This document shows, piece by piece, positions 39,526 to 50,562 of a DNA stretch of 64,000 nucleotides. The stretch spans positions 1,364,001-1,428,000 of the forward strand of contig NC_089396.1 of assembly GCF_003171515.1 (NCBI RefSeq), read 5' to 3'. The first letter of the stretch is position 1, and the number at the start of each line of letters is the position of its first letter. The notes beneath the pieces were generated by a model, which was not told the origin of the DNA, did not search any database, and saw only the letters and a list, made by a program, of their open reading frames with translations. The position numbers and the translations under genes were made by a program. The stretch is from Pyrenophora tritici-repentis (Eukaryota; Ascomycota; Dothideomycetes; Pleosporales; Pleosporaceae).

Positions 39526-40788
39526 ATGTCTCGAGAGCTTTCTAAATTCGAAAAAGAAGTTTATACTCTATCTTTGCAAAAAAAAATCTACTAGTACTAT
39601 TAGTACTATACTAGAAAAGCCTTATAAGTCTATTTATAATACTTTACAACGTATTAAGAAGAAGAAAAGTCCTATTCTACCTCTTTCTACGCCTAAACTA
39701 GGCCGCCCTACTATGGTCTCTAAACGAACTACTCGAGTAGTTAATAGAGACCTAGAAAGAAGTCCTAAGAAGACAAATAGGCGTATTCTAGTAGAGAATA
39801 ATCTAGATTTCTCTACTAGAAGCCTACAACGCTTATTGAAAGCAGAGAAATACTCAAAATCTCTAGCTAGAAAGAAGCAGCTTTTAAACGCAGAAAAAGC
39901 TACTAACCGCAAGAATTACGCTAAGAAGACACTTAAAATTCTTAAAAATATAAACTTTAGCAAAGTTGTATTTTCTGACGAGTCTTCTATACAGCGTGGG
40001 TATGGTGCTAGGCAAGAATACGTTAGAAAGAGAAGAAATAAGCGACTTGGAAAGGAACAGGTCCAAACAACCAACTCAAGTGAGTTTAAAAAATATCTTA
40101 AATAAGCTAAAATATTCTTTGAAAAATCTAGTATTTTTCTAGGAGTTTAGTACATTTTTATCTAGCTTACTAACAGAGATATAACCCGCGATATCTCGAT
40201 AGGTGTTTGGGGAGCTATCTGGATAGGTGGAAGATCTAAGTTACACATAACTAGATCTCTACAGGACTCTAGAACATTTACAAATACACGTTATATACGA
40301 GAAGTACTTGTACCTATTGTTAAACCTCTATTTAAAAGAGGTAAGTAAGAAGTCTTTCTTTCTTACTTTAAAAGACTATATCTTTTGAATTTCTTGATAC
40401 TTTTTAAATTTTTCTTTTTATTCTTAAATTTAATAATTAATTCTATTTAGGTTGGAAATTTCAGCAGGATAACGCCAAGATCCATGAAACGCCAGCAGTC
40501 ATCTCTTGGTTCTCCAGGAATAAAGTTCCTCTTTTCGAGCATCCGGCCTATAGCCCAGATCTAAATCCTATGGAAAACGTTTGGAGCTTACTTAAGAATA
40601 AGCTAGCAAAAAGGCCTAGTGCCTCTTTAGGCGTAGGTAAGAGTACTAAGGCAGTAGAATTGTTTAAACCAGTAATTCTAGAAGAGTGGGAGCAATTACC
40701 GCAAGAGGTAATAGATAACTGTATTAGGTCTTTACCTAGGCGTTATCTAGCAGTAAAAGCAGCTAGAGGTTGGTATACTAAGTACTAG
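39526..40788 (+). pseudogene. Tc1 transposase A (interrupted; possible introns)
   Basis: ATG at 39526 (MSRELSKFEKEVYTLSLQKK). A run of nine A at 39578-39586 shifts the frame by one; with eight, it would continue ILEKPYKSIYNTLQRIKKKK into GRPTMVSKRTTRVV, an HTH-like region. The catalytic domain follows: VVFSDESSIQRG (first Asp), GVWGAIWIGGRSKL, FQQDNAKIHETP (second Asp), HPAYSPDLNPMENVW (Glu). A good intron (GTAAGT 40341 to TAG 40450) joins FKR to GWKFQQDN in frame. A second interruption around 40078-40170 may be an intron or decay; no splice pair I tried restores the frame cleanly. Both full copies share these features. Confidence 0.7.
40341..40450 (+). other. Predicted spliceosomal intron in the Tc1 transposase
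   Basis: Donor GTAAGT, acceptor TATTTAG, 110 bp, AT-rich. Removal joins CTATTTAAAAGAG to GTTGGAAATTTC, giving FKRGWKFQQDNAKIH across the second catalytic Asp. Confidence 0.6.
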
Positions 40789-40958
40789 TAACTAGCTTTG
40801 GCTACTTTAATATAAAAAAAGCTTTAAAAACTTCTTTTTAGCCTTACTCTTGCAAACACAGGTAGAATAACTTCTAATTTGAACATTGTATAGATCTATA
40901 CGTAATAAATAGCATATAAGAGTTTTAGCTAAAAGGATACTGTAGATAAAAAGTTATA

Positions 40959-42809
40959 ACGTGGATGGCAAGCGAGTGGGCCAGGCAAGCGAGTGGGCCA
41001 CCCCACCAACTTTTGTAACTTCAAAGCGACTTATCTCAACAACGCGATAATATTATTGCTAGATATTGATACAGTAGATTACTCTATATTAAGAGTATTA
41101 GTGTTGCATGTGCGCGAGTTGTGCCCAGTCTCCTTGCACCTGGTGCAGCGCCTTTGAGCGCGCTGGCTAAGGCCTGATCGCGCTCCTCCTTGACGCTCTT
41201 CATGAGCAATCTGCTGGTCAGCCTCATTTTGAGCTAGTATATCCTCTCCAGCTCCCTTTGTGAGTACTCCATGCTTCTGTATACGCCTTTTAGAGCGCTG
41301 CCTACGCGCTGAGGCTGCGCTGTTAGCCTTCTCAAGACTAGAGATCCGATCGCGCATCAGCTCAGCAGACAGCATCATCACCTCAGCGCCCTTCTTCAGC
41401 TGGTCAATCGCCTCAATGATCGAAGCTGGTGATGAGCTCTTATGCTGGCGCACGCGCTCACGTATAAGGCTTGACTGAGCCTCAAGCTCACGCGCGTTGC
41501 TCGGCGTTTGAGCTACCCAGGGAGCATCTGGTAGAGCTGCTGGAGGAGTAGGTGTACGCAGCTGTACATCTAGCTTTGATAGAACAGCCTCTGGTTGTAG
41601 AGGAACAAGGCCTGCGCCGCGGAAGGCTGAGTAGATATTAGCTGGCGTGAACGCTCGATCAAACGCAGCCTTAAACGCAGGCAGAAACTCTAGCTTGGTG
41701 ATGTGGTTGATGTGGTTGCGCATGAGGCTCTCCACCTCACGGCTATACGCGCGCTTTAATGGCGAGAAGCAGCCAACATCAAGTGGCTGGAGTAGGTGAG
41801 ATGAGTGAGGAGGCATACAGAGCGTATGGATATTGTTCTCCTTACAGAGCTCCTGGAACTCTAGAGATTGGTGGCTCCTATGGCCATCAATAATAAGCAG
41901 GCGACGCGCGCCTATAGTACGAGCCTGCGTGTGAGCGTTGAAGTGCTTTAGCCACTCAACTCCAAGCTCATTATTCGTCCAGCCATTATCGCTGACTGCG
42001 ATCGCCCAGTCGCGTGGGATATCCTCCTCATACCACGCTGATAGGTGGTACTGACCAGCGAAGATGAGGAACGGTGGCACTGACCAGCCACCAGCGCTGA
42101 TGGCAGCAATCAGCGTTACCCACTCGCGATTGCCTGGCTGAATACTCTTCCGCCGGCCTCTTCTCTCTGATCCTGTTATAACCAGCTGCGTTGTAATCTT
42201 GCCCATCATAAAGCCAGCTTCATCAAAGTTGTAGACATCCTCATCGCAGATACCCTGCTCAGCCTTTATCTCTTCTACAAGCTTAAACCACCTCTTTATT
42301 AATGTCGCATCCTCACACATAGCTCTCTGCCTATCGTACGCTCGGTTGAAACACGTCCGAAGACTGTCTGTACGCTTAACAAAGTTGGCTGGCCACTTCT
42401 GCCCAACCTGGCCAGCGCCGCGCGCAGCCAGCAGCTTATCAGCCATATCGCGTGCAGCTGCGTAGGTAGGCGCAAACCCGCGCTGGTCTAGGTGAAGTAT
42501 ATAGCTAATAATCACCTCCTCTTCTCTCTGGGTAAGCTTCCTTGAGTTAGGCTGGCAATCGCGTCGTGCAGGTATACCAGCGCGTCGGCGCGTGAGTGTC
42601 ATTCGGGCGACTTCAAATGTCCGCGCAGCGTCTCTATTAGACTGGAGCTGGTTTCGGGTAGTAGCTGAGATAGCTAGCTGTATATCAGCTTCATAAGAAG
42701 GGTTTTGGGATTGTTTTGGTGGAGCCATAATTGATTGAAGTTAGGTAGATGCAAAAAGCTGGTGGGGTGGCCCACTCGCTTGCCTGGCCCACTCGCTTGC
42801 CATCCACGT
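40959..42809 (-). mobile_element. Intact Fot1/pogo-type DNA transposon, copy 1
   Basis: 1,851 bp flanked by TA (40957-40958 / 42810-42811); the empty site is seen in Tc1 copy B (reads GTTATACTTAG in this orientation). Terminal inverted repeats begin ACGTGGATGGCAAGCGAG and contain two tandem 17-bp units (GCAAGCGAGTGGGCCAG / ...CAC). Encodes one uninterrupted transposase and has no RIP damage, so it may be active. Confidence 0.95.
41079..42728 (-). CDS. Fot1/pogo (DDE_1-type) transposase, intact
   Basis: 549 residues from the ATG at 42728. The N-terminal third holds the DNA-binding helix-turn-helix/CENP-B-like region (AARTFEVARMTLTRRRAGI at 34-52; QREEEVIISYILHLDQRGF at 67-85). DDE catalytic core: YNFDEAGF (D169), LLIIDGHRSH (D281), QPLDVGCFSPLKRAY (D317), a D-x35-D spacing typical of pogo/Fot1. 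The C-terminal tail has a coiled-coil-like, basic segment and a CCHC knuckle C528-x2-C531-x4-H536-x4-C541, a retro-type zinc finger also present in copies 2 and 3. It sits alone between its TIRs, with about 120 and 80 bp of leader. Confidence 0.95.
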   Translation of the reverse strand: MAPPKQSQNPSYEADIQLAISATTRNQLQSNRDAARTFEVARMTLTRRRAGIPARRDCQPNSRKLTQREEEVIISYILHLDQRGFAPTYAAARDMADKLLAARGAGQVGQKWPANFVKRTDSLRTCFNRAYDRQRAMCEDATLIKRWFKLVEEIKAEQGICDEDVYNFDEAGFMMGKITTQLVITGSERRGRRKSIQPGNREWVTLIAAISAGGWSVPPFLIFAGQYHLSAWYEEDIPRDWAIAVSDNGWTNNELGVEWLKHFNAHTQARTIGARRLLIIDGHRSHQSLEFQELCKENNIHTLCMPPHSSHLLQPLDVGCFSPLKRAYSREVESLMRNHINHITKLEFLPAFKAAFDRAFTPANIYSAFRGAGLVPLQPEAVLSKLDVQLRTPTPPAALPDAPWVAQTPSNARELEAQSSLIRERVRQHKSSSPASIIEAIDQLKKGAEVMMLSAELMRDRISSLEKANSAASARRQRSKRRIQKHGVLTKGAGEDILAQNEADQQIAHEERQGGARSGLSQRAQRRCTRCKETGHNSRTCNTNTLNIE

Positions 42810-43030
42810 TACTTAGATTTGTAGCTTACTTTTTTCTACTCTTAAACACTACTAGAGTTACTCAGACGTAAGCTTACTTAGCATCCTTTTTAGTAACCCA
42901 TCTTAAAGAAAATGTTCTTAGCTTTCTAGAGAACTAAAATTTATTAGTCTAGCTAGTCTAGTTCTTTAGATATAGAGCTTAGAAAAAGGTAAATTTTAAA
43001 AAGTCTCTTTCTTTCTGTCACCCGACTGTA

Positions 43031-43432
43031 TGTGTAGAGACCTGCTGAAAAATAACATCTGTATTAGTTAATGTCCTAGTCCTAAGTCTTTTTGCGGTTG
43101 AGCGGTTAATCTTGCGTTTTAAAGACTTCGTGAGGTGCGCGGTGATGATTAATAATCCTTGCGCTGTGAATAGTCGGAGATTGTTTGTTATGCTAAAAAC
43201 TAGTCGGCGAGTATCACACTAGCAACGTTGAGAGTGTTGCCCCCGCTAGGCTAGCGCTAATCCCTAATATTAATGCCTATGGCTTAGTCCTTTGCTTAGC
43301 TGCTTTATGTTTCTACTTTACTATCACAAAAATCCTTACTATCGCCTTTACTCCGCACTATCACTCCTTCGCATTCCCGCATAGCACACTCTCTGCTCGT
43401 CTTCGTCGTCGCCGCTCTAGTCATGGTAAGTT
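43031..43432. other. Copia-6b 3' internal region (continued)
   Basis: Continues 38675-39068 after the Tc1 insertion. No ORF seen. It leads into the plus-strand ATG at 43433. Confidence 0.35.
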
Positions 43433-44478
43433 TGAGCAGCTGCGTAGTAGTGAGTAAGCAAGATACTAACGAAATATAGCCTAGGACTACACGCGGTAAG
43501 GCGGCTTAACGAGCTAATACTAAACATGCTCGCAACTCTAAGATTACTGCCTCTAGTAGCTCGCGTTTAGCTAGCGCTCCTCGTTCTACTACTAGTGATC
43601 GCTCTAGGCCTAAGTCTTGTCGCCGCACCGCCTCTTCAATCAACGATAATGTAAGCCCGTTTGCCCGCTCGTCTGTTAAGAAGTAATATAACTCTTAAGC
43701 TAGTGCTCTTCGCAAGTTCGCCTACGAGCGTTGCGTTAAGCGGTAGGCTTTAAACAATTGTAATAGTCTTTGTTATAATTAGGCTAATAGTAAGAGCAGT
43801 CGCTCTAAGGCCTACAGGAGCTATTTATATGCTCTAGTATAAGTTTCGCGCTTAGTCTCTAATCTTAATTAGATTAGCTAATGCTGTTCTTAGCGACGAG
43901 TCGATTGCTAGTAACGTTTACGCCGCTATAAAGCAAGATATGCGTAAGCAGCGCAAGGACACTCCCTTTGTAAGTAATGCTCTAGTTAATTAATAGCTTA
44001 CGTATAGCTAATAGGGTCGTCTAGTATATTATTAAGAAGTACTACGATATTGTCTTTAAGATAATCTAGAAGATTAATAATCGTATTAAGTCTAAACGTC
44101 TATCTACTCGCGCTTCTAAGAAGGCCCCCGTGTCTTATAACAACAATAATTAATTCGTTTCTAAAGAGGAGGACGTTGTTTTCGACATTAATAAATACTA
44201 TGCCCGCTCTTCTTAGAAAGAGGAGGACTATGTTGATCTCTCTAGCGAGGCTAACTACACTACGCCTACTTATAAGACGAGCATCTTTCGCTAGGATAAG
44301 TAGAATCCTTTTCTTAATCGTAAGCCTTCTGCTAGTCCTTCGTCTACTCGAAAGCCTTAGCGTCTTGCTATTCCTAATCGCGCTGCTGTTCGTCGCAAGT
44401 CTATTTAAGACTTTACTAATCGCATTAGTAAGATAGCTATTAAGTTTACTAAGAAGCTTAAGCGTAATAAAGCTTAAG
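43433..44478 (+). pseudogene. Decayed antisense ORF at the 3' end of Copia-6b
   Basis: Plus-strand reading opposite to the copia pol, between its RNase H end (about 44635) and its 3' LTR. From an ATG at 43433 (followed by a GTAAGT-like donor), a Ser/Arg-rich start (ASAPRSTTSDRSRPKSCRR) is followed by FAYERCVKR...NNCNSLC...SKAYRSYLY, which resembles a Zn2Cys6-like cluster if Tyr codons TAC are read as RIP-mutated Cys TGC. The tail is basic (FTKKLKRNKA, stop at 44478). Several TAG/TAA interrupt it. Position and layout parallel the intact antisense gene at 1257-1772; homology is suggestive only. Confidence 0.45.
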
Positions 44479-47400
44479 TTCTTTTCTTTTCTATTAATCT
44501 CTTACTTCTTCTTAGGTAAGCCTCGCTGATAACGCATTCTAGCTAATTAAAGCCTTCAGCCTTAAGCCTTGTATAGTAGTTTCCTTAATTAGACTAATTT
44601 CCTAAAATAACGCTCTATTAATTAGCGATCTATTATTTCGCATCTTAAAGATTAAGCTGTGCCTTAAACTTCTTAAACTGTTGTTAGGTCAACGACTTTG
44701 TGAGACCATCGGCTAGCATTAAGCTAGTCTCTAGGTACTCTACCTAGAACGATCCCTTTGCGTGCTCCTGCCTAAGCTATATGTTCTAAATGTCTACATG
44801 TTGTAGTCTTGTTGTGATCTGCTTATTTTTCCTAATAACTAGCCGAATTGTTTATTAATTATCGCACTAGATCTTCTAAACGTCCCTAAGATTAAGGGTT
44901 AGCTCCTTAAAGAAGCGCTTAAGTGCTATAGCTTCCTTAGCTGTATGCTTAAGAGTAAGGAGTTTAGCTTTAGTAGTTAAGGTAGTTACTATTGGAACAA
45001 GGTCCCTCTAGTAGTATGACTACTGTGGATAACCGAGTGGGAGGAGGGATAAGGCGGGGTGGCTGCAACGTATTGTATTTTCTATCGTGTTGAGTGTCTC
45101 TCTTACTTTTGCTGTTGTGGTGGGTGCTATTGCCTACCGGGCAGTACCTGCCACACCAGCACATCACGTGACTCTCAATCGCCTTCTACCTTGGACTGAA
45201 CCCAGATATTCTTAACAGTTACTATACTTTGGCGCGTCGCTTTCTAGAAGATTGCGCCGCCAAAGAGCATCGCAATGTAGCCGTGCGATGAGCGACGCGT
45301 TTCCGGATCATCCGCAAAAGACGCGTCGCCACAGATAACTAGGTCTAGTCTATTGTAGTGCCTATACTAGATAGCATTATATCGAGTCTTATATAGATAT
45401 ATAATTACTTATTCTACCGCCTTTATATGCTGATTACTTAGATTAGTTAGGAAATAGGACAGCCTAGAGATAGCAAAGGCTACGTTAGGTCTAAGCATAA
45501 TAGCTGTGTATAGGACTAATCTAACTCTTTCCTAGTATACCTTAATCTGCTGCTTAGTTGCCTCTCTATTAGACTTAATTAGTTCTTCTAATAGTAGCGG
45601 CGTAAAAGGGAATATTCTATCCTCTAAGCTGAACTTCTTAGTGATCTTGTTAATGTATATATTATAGACTAGGGTAATCGTCCAAAAGTCTTGGTCCTGA
45701 ATAACCCTAACCCTAAGGAACTACTTAACTAGTCCTTGTGCCTTTATCTTATACTTCGAACTAATTACTTTCCACAATTCTATAGCTTGATCCTTAAACT
45801 CTTTGCGAAATATAAGCAGGATGTCGTCTACATAGAATGATAATAAGAACTTACGATCCTTGTCTAGGAATAGGCAAGGCTCTCCCTTTAAGCACTCTAG
45901 TCCTGCTTTTCTAAGCGATCTAGAGAACTGCTTATACTAGAGGAGTAGTGAGTCTCTTAATCCGTACAACGCGCGATTAAGCCGAACACATATTCTAGGT
46001 TTCTTAAATCCGTTAGGTAGCTAATAGAATATAGGATTTTCTGCCGTAATCTTAGCATTTAAGAATGCTCCTACGACATTAAATTGCATAATCTCTATAT
46101 TAAACTTAGCTGCGATCGCTATAGCGGTCCTAAAGGATTTAGCCGCCAACGTGGCTGTATAAGTAGAATCTAGCGAGTCTTTTTCTTAGAGATCGCCTCT
46201 TACAATAATCCGAGTTTTGCCTTAATTAAGGTACCTATCCTAATTACACTTATATGTCTAAACCTATTAAAGCGGGAGTAGCTTATTAGGGACTTAATCT
46301 ATTAGGATCTTAGTCTATGTACCTTTTTTCTTAAGCAAATTAATGTCCTTGTTAGAGGCATCTATAAACAGAGGGCGTATTAAATAGCTCTGTAGCTCGC
46401 GCTATGTTAGTGGTGGTTTAGGTAGGACGTCCCTATATAGACGATCCCCTAAATTAAGTGCCTGTAGTATAGATAGATTAATCGTCGCTGATATAACTAC
46501 AGTATTTAGCGTCTTATAACTTGCTTAATCCTCCTAGGTCTTATTTATCCCTAGTATATACGTGTGCTTAAAATTGCTCTATGGACTATCTATATCTTAG
46601 AGATCCGCGATTAATGCGTGCACACCTCTAGGTGTAGCTCCACCCCCTAGTTAATCGTCTAGATCCTTGCTTCTGCCTCGTCTACGCCTAATAGGTATAT
46701 AGCGATAGACTATATTAGGCTCTAGCTAATCTCCCTAGAGTCTCCTACTAGTCCTTTCTATAGGCGCACTTAATCTAACATCTAGATCCCCTGTTGGCGC
46801 AGTCACCCTTAAGGAAGATCCCGCTAATGCGCGCAGACGTCTACGACGTCTTGTGCCTTAAGTAACTATTTATTCTTAAGTACTTATTCCCTCTTAATTA
46901 TCTGCGTTAGTAGACACTAGTTATATAAGAGATTTATTGAGTTACGTTAGGCGCTCTAGCCCTTTGCTACGTAATTAAGTGATAACTAGATTACCTATAT
47001 TAAGATCTCTAATTTTATAGGGTTAATATATTCCTTATTAAATACTAGATAAAAAACGCTAATTAGTATCTATCCTAGAGCTATACGGCTTAGGCGTCTG
47101 CTCTAGGGTTATAAGTCTATATCCTAGATTCTAACCTGTGCGAATTCTTAAATAATTACTAGCTAGTAAATTACTTCGCTTATTCTTTGCTTACCCTTAT
47201 TCCTAATTATCTAGCTAGCTAGCCTTTAGTTTAGGTCCTTTAGGTAGCTCACCCCTAAGATTACTTTTAGTAGTTAGATCTATCGCCTAGATTACCTAAT
47301 CTCTAAAAGACAGGATATTAATATCTGCCCCTAGATTATGCAATTCTCTAATACTAAGCACATCTGTAAGTTTAATTACTTATTCCTTTAGTATTTTATC

Positions 47401-48025
47401 CTCGTTCTTCCTTATGTAGAAACGAGTCTTGTTAAAGGACACATCGCGAGAAGTCATTACTTAATTAGTAATAGAGATCTATATCCTATAGAGATTAGAC
47501 GCTTAATAGCTAACTAAATATCTTATATAACCCCTTAGATTAACTTTAAATCTACAACGATCTCGCCCTACTACGCAGTCCTAATCTCAGGGATATACGC
47601 GACAGCTATAGGCGTAGATCTTACTCTAATCTAGTCGCAGATCCACGGTGTAGTGTCTAATCTGCGCAGGCTCGTACTATCTAGGGTACTTCCTAAACTA
47701 GCTCTTAAGGATTTTATTAGGAGATTAGTACTAATAAACTATAGTAAGGCTTTTTACGTATAGGTAAGCCACCGCATTTATAATCTTAGGCTAGAGCTTC
47801 ATAGGGAAGTTTACGCTAAGGCGCATTTTAATCGACTTTGTAATTAGCTCTTAGCCCGCCTACTCCGCTAAGCTATTTAGCTTATGTGTATATAGCGGAG
47901 GACTAAGGATTATAATCCCTTTCTCTTTAGCCTATTCCTCGTATCTTAATCGCCCTCTCTAAGGCAAAGTAGCAGTATCGTTATCCTAATAGATTTCTAC
48001 GATCCGCAATCTGTACTTCTGTTGT
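44479..48025 (-). pseudogene. Copia-6b protease to RNase H, RIP-decayed
   Basis: Minus strand. The RNase H end LADGLTKSLTxxQFKKFKAQLNL lies near 44705-44640. RT occupies roughly 46500-45300, where a GTCGTCTACATAGAATGA (45827ff) matches the reverse complement of a YVDD-type motif. Integrase and linker lie at about 47900-46600. A solo LTR sits at 44990-45217. Numerous TAG/TAA in all frames. It is continuous with the gag part at 48026-50167. Confidence 0.75.
44990..45217 (-). repeat. Solo LTR related to Copia-3
   Basis: 228 bp, plus strand TATTGGAACAAGG...TTCTTAACA, i.e. TGTTAAGAA...CCTTGTTCCAATA in its own sense, sharing both ends and the GGTTCAGTCC motif with the Copia-3 LTR. Flanked by GTTAC (44985-44989 / 45218-45222). 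Confidence 0.85.
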
Positions 48026-50167
48026 ACCTAAGCTTTAAAAGCTATAATTACCCGTATAATCTCTAATAGAGTCTTCCCTTAGATATTATATTTGAAGATT
48101 TTGCCTAAAAAATCTTCTTTAGTAATTAGAGCAAACTACTTATTTGATCGTCCCTTTGGAAAATCGAACAGATGCCACGAGACTCGATAGAATAGTCGGG
48201 GAGATCGCTCTCTTGGTCTCCGAGAGATCACCTATGTGGCATAGGTAGTAGTACAATGCTCACACTCTAGCCGTTGGGTGCCTTCGATCCTAACATTCTA
48301 GGCAGCTTAGGCGAGTGCCTGTAAAGCTTTCTAACCTATGTAGCCTAATCTTTAATTCTACAAAAACTTATTATCTAATTAATGTTTTAGCTAAGCTAAT
48401 TGTTTTACACTATTTACTAATAGTAGCACAGAAGGACAACAGAATAGCTTGTTTTTAATAAAGACTAGGTTATAGGCGACGTAGAGCTTTCTAAGAATAA
48501 TGCGGTACTCTATATCCCTAGAACAGATAGTCTAATTATAACTAGTGTACTAGAATTCGACTTTCTTAAGTAAAGCTTTAGAAATAATGTTAACATAAAA
48601 TCCTTTAACAACTATAATATTCTTAAGTAATAAGTCTTATAGACTGTCTAGTCTATTAAAGAAATCTACAAATAGTTAATTACCTACCCTTAAGACTAGT
48701 AAGGATTAAGTACTAGCCTTCACTATTAGGTAGTCTAAGCACTTCTTATAAATTCCTAAGACTAATAGATTCTAATTATTAGCAAGGTAGAGCGCGCCAT
48801 TGCCGTCGAAGATCGTGCTATAGGAAAATAGGTAACCACTATAGTTAAGGTTAAAGATAGCATTACTTAGATCCCTTAAAGTGTGAGAATTAATAAGATA
48901 AGCTACGATAGTGTTCGTAGTCTTAGACTTCTTAGACGTTTGCTAAGTAGAATTAATCTTCTATCTAGCTTATTTTAGCTGTGTAAGCAGCGTTAAAAAC
49001 TTAGAGCTAGAAAGCCTTTAGTTAATTATCCTAGTATCTGTGTTAGACAAATAGATTAGAGTAAGGCCTAGATTAGATTTTCTAGTAATTGCCTGTTAAA
49101 GCCTGCGGCATTTAATAGGCTCCTAATAATAGGATAGCTTCCTAGGTTTACACGGACAATACTTCTGTAGTCCTCAAGTTAATTCTTTAGAGTTTCCTCC
49201 GCTTAGAGCGGATTCACCGCCGAACGTAGAGAACACTCTAGTTAATCTGCTCTTTCCGCTAGATGCTTTGTGCTCTTATATGGTTAAGTTAAATACTCTA
49301 GCTATATTATTAAGGCTTATAGTTAGCTAACCTATTGCTCACGCGGTCGTGATTGTTTATCGCAAATTGCGTGCCTAGTTAGGAGCGATCTTTGTCGCTA
49401 ACGCATCTAGAAAGTTAGTAACAGCGAGATCACCCTTAACTTCGTAAAGTTTAAACGCTTAAGCTTTTATATAGAGAGCCTACTAATCGTTAAACTACTT
49501 TTCTATATTAGATTAACTAGTTTTGGCCTTCTCTAAGTAAGCCCTGTATTAGATACGCAGGAGGTTCTTAGTGTTCGAATCTAATAGCGAGAGACGCTTC
49601 TTAAGTTCCCTAACTACAGCCTATAGAGTAGATGTTCCGCGCAGGAGTTGCATAGTAATCGGCACGAGTAAGTCCTAGAAAACTGTACGATTAATCCACT
49701 TATTAATATTTGCGATCTTCGAAGCCTTCTTAACCCACTAGTTATATAGGACTTTATAGACGCGAATATCCTCCTCGTAATTTTTAACAGCGAGCTGGTA
49801 GGCTGCCTTCTTATAATTGTACTCCTTAAGAGAAACCTAGTATTTAGGCGTTGGCTTTAAGGTAGGCGTAGTAGGCTTAACTAGCTTAGGTAGAATAGCT
49901 AGATAGACTAGCTCGAGGAATCTGATCGCTGGCATAAGAGTGTCAACATCTAGGTTAATATATTCCTAGACTCCGCGATCGCGCGAGTGTTTCTTAAGCA
50001 GCGGGAACTATAGGTGCTAGTCCTTGTGAGCATGTAGGATAACATTAGGTGCTAGGATTTTAGGGTCGTAATCTATAATAGTCCTCTTTGTCTTAGGATT
50101 AATTAATAGACTTAACGAGAACGGAAGTAATAAATAGAGAGAGATAAACGGAGCAATAATCTAATTA
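48026..50167 (-). pseudogene. gag: Copia-6b gag, RIP-decayed
   Basis: Minus-strand translation through RIP stops gives a copia-type gag: KWINRTVFxDLLVPITM, LRGTSTLxAVVRELKKRL, EVKGDLAVTNFLDALATKIAP, and a Cys motif near the end (YCPCKPRKLSYY). It parallels 33797-37983. Confidence 0.8.
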
Positions 50168-50429
50168 TGTAACTAACGTAAAAGGTGCGCAGGGAGAATT
50201 AATACTACGATCTTAAAACGCCGGGCTTATAAATATAATAGTTGGGATAACACCAATTAGATTTGTTTAAAAGTGGGATCATTAATTGCTCTAAGGATCA
50301 GAAAAATTAGACGGCTAGTCTGGTATTTGTATATGATGGACTAGTCCCTTGGCACGGATCTGGAGTCTCAAAGACCCGATCCGATCACGTGATCATCCGA
50401 CGTCCAACATCATGTACATTTCCGCGACA
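50168..50429 (-). repeat. 5' LTR of Copia-6b
   Basis: Plus strand TGTAACTAACG...TTTCCGCGACA, 262 bp, homologous to 37984-38248. The sequence left of it (CTAATTA) is the start of the leader. Confidence 0.78.
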
Positions 50430-50434
50430 ATTAT

Positions 50435-50562
50435 TAGTAAAGGACTATACTCTAATACCTAATATCTAAATAATTCTAAGAGGTTACAAAGAACTTAGTT
50501 ATCTAGTTCTTGTAGGTTATTTAGGTTTAATTTAGTATCCTACTAAATTCCTCTCTCCCATA
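50435..50562 (-). pseudogene. Fragment of a Copia-4-like element
   Basis: GACTATACTCTAATACCTA...TTTAATTTAGTATCCTACTA parallels 60597-60710 of Copia-4 (protease/pre-integrase region). It was invaded on the left by Copia-6b and on the right by pogo copy 3. Confidence 0.7.

Larger units (their letters stand above)
39071..43028 (+). mobile_element. Tc1/mariner element A, carrying a nested pogo element
   Basis: Ends are CAGTCGGGTGACAAAAAGAA inverted repeats between TA duplications (39069-39070 / 43029-43030). Removing the pogo insertion (1,851 bp plus TA) leaves 2,105 bp, exactly the length of copy B at 57382-59486, with no sequence differences in the transposase parts compared. Flanks differ between A and B, so they are separate insertions. 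A third and fourth copy are relics (9236, 24014). Confidence 0.92.

Noticed and set aside
44176..44436. 86-codon hydrophobic ORF (Leu-rich, membrane-like)
   Set aside because: An out-of-frame product of the Ser/Arg/Lys-rich decayed antisense ORF; apparent transmembrane character comes from reading RIP-altered codons in the wrong frame.
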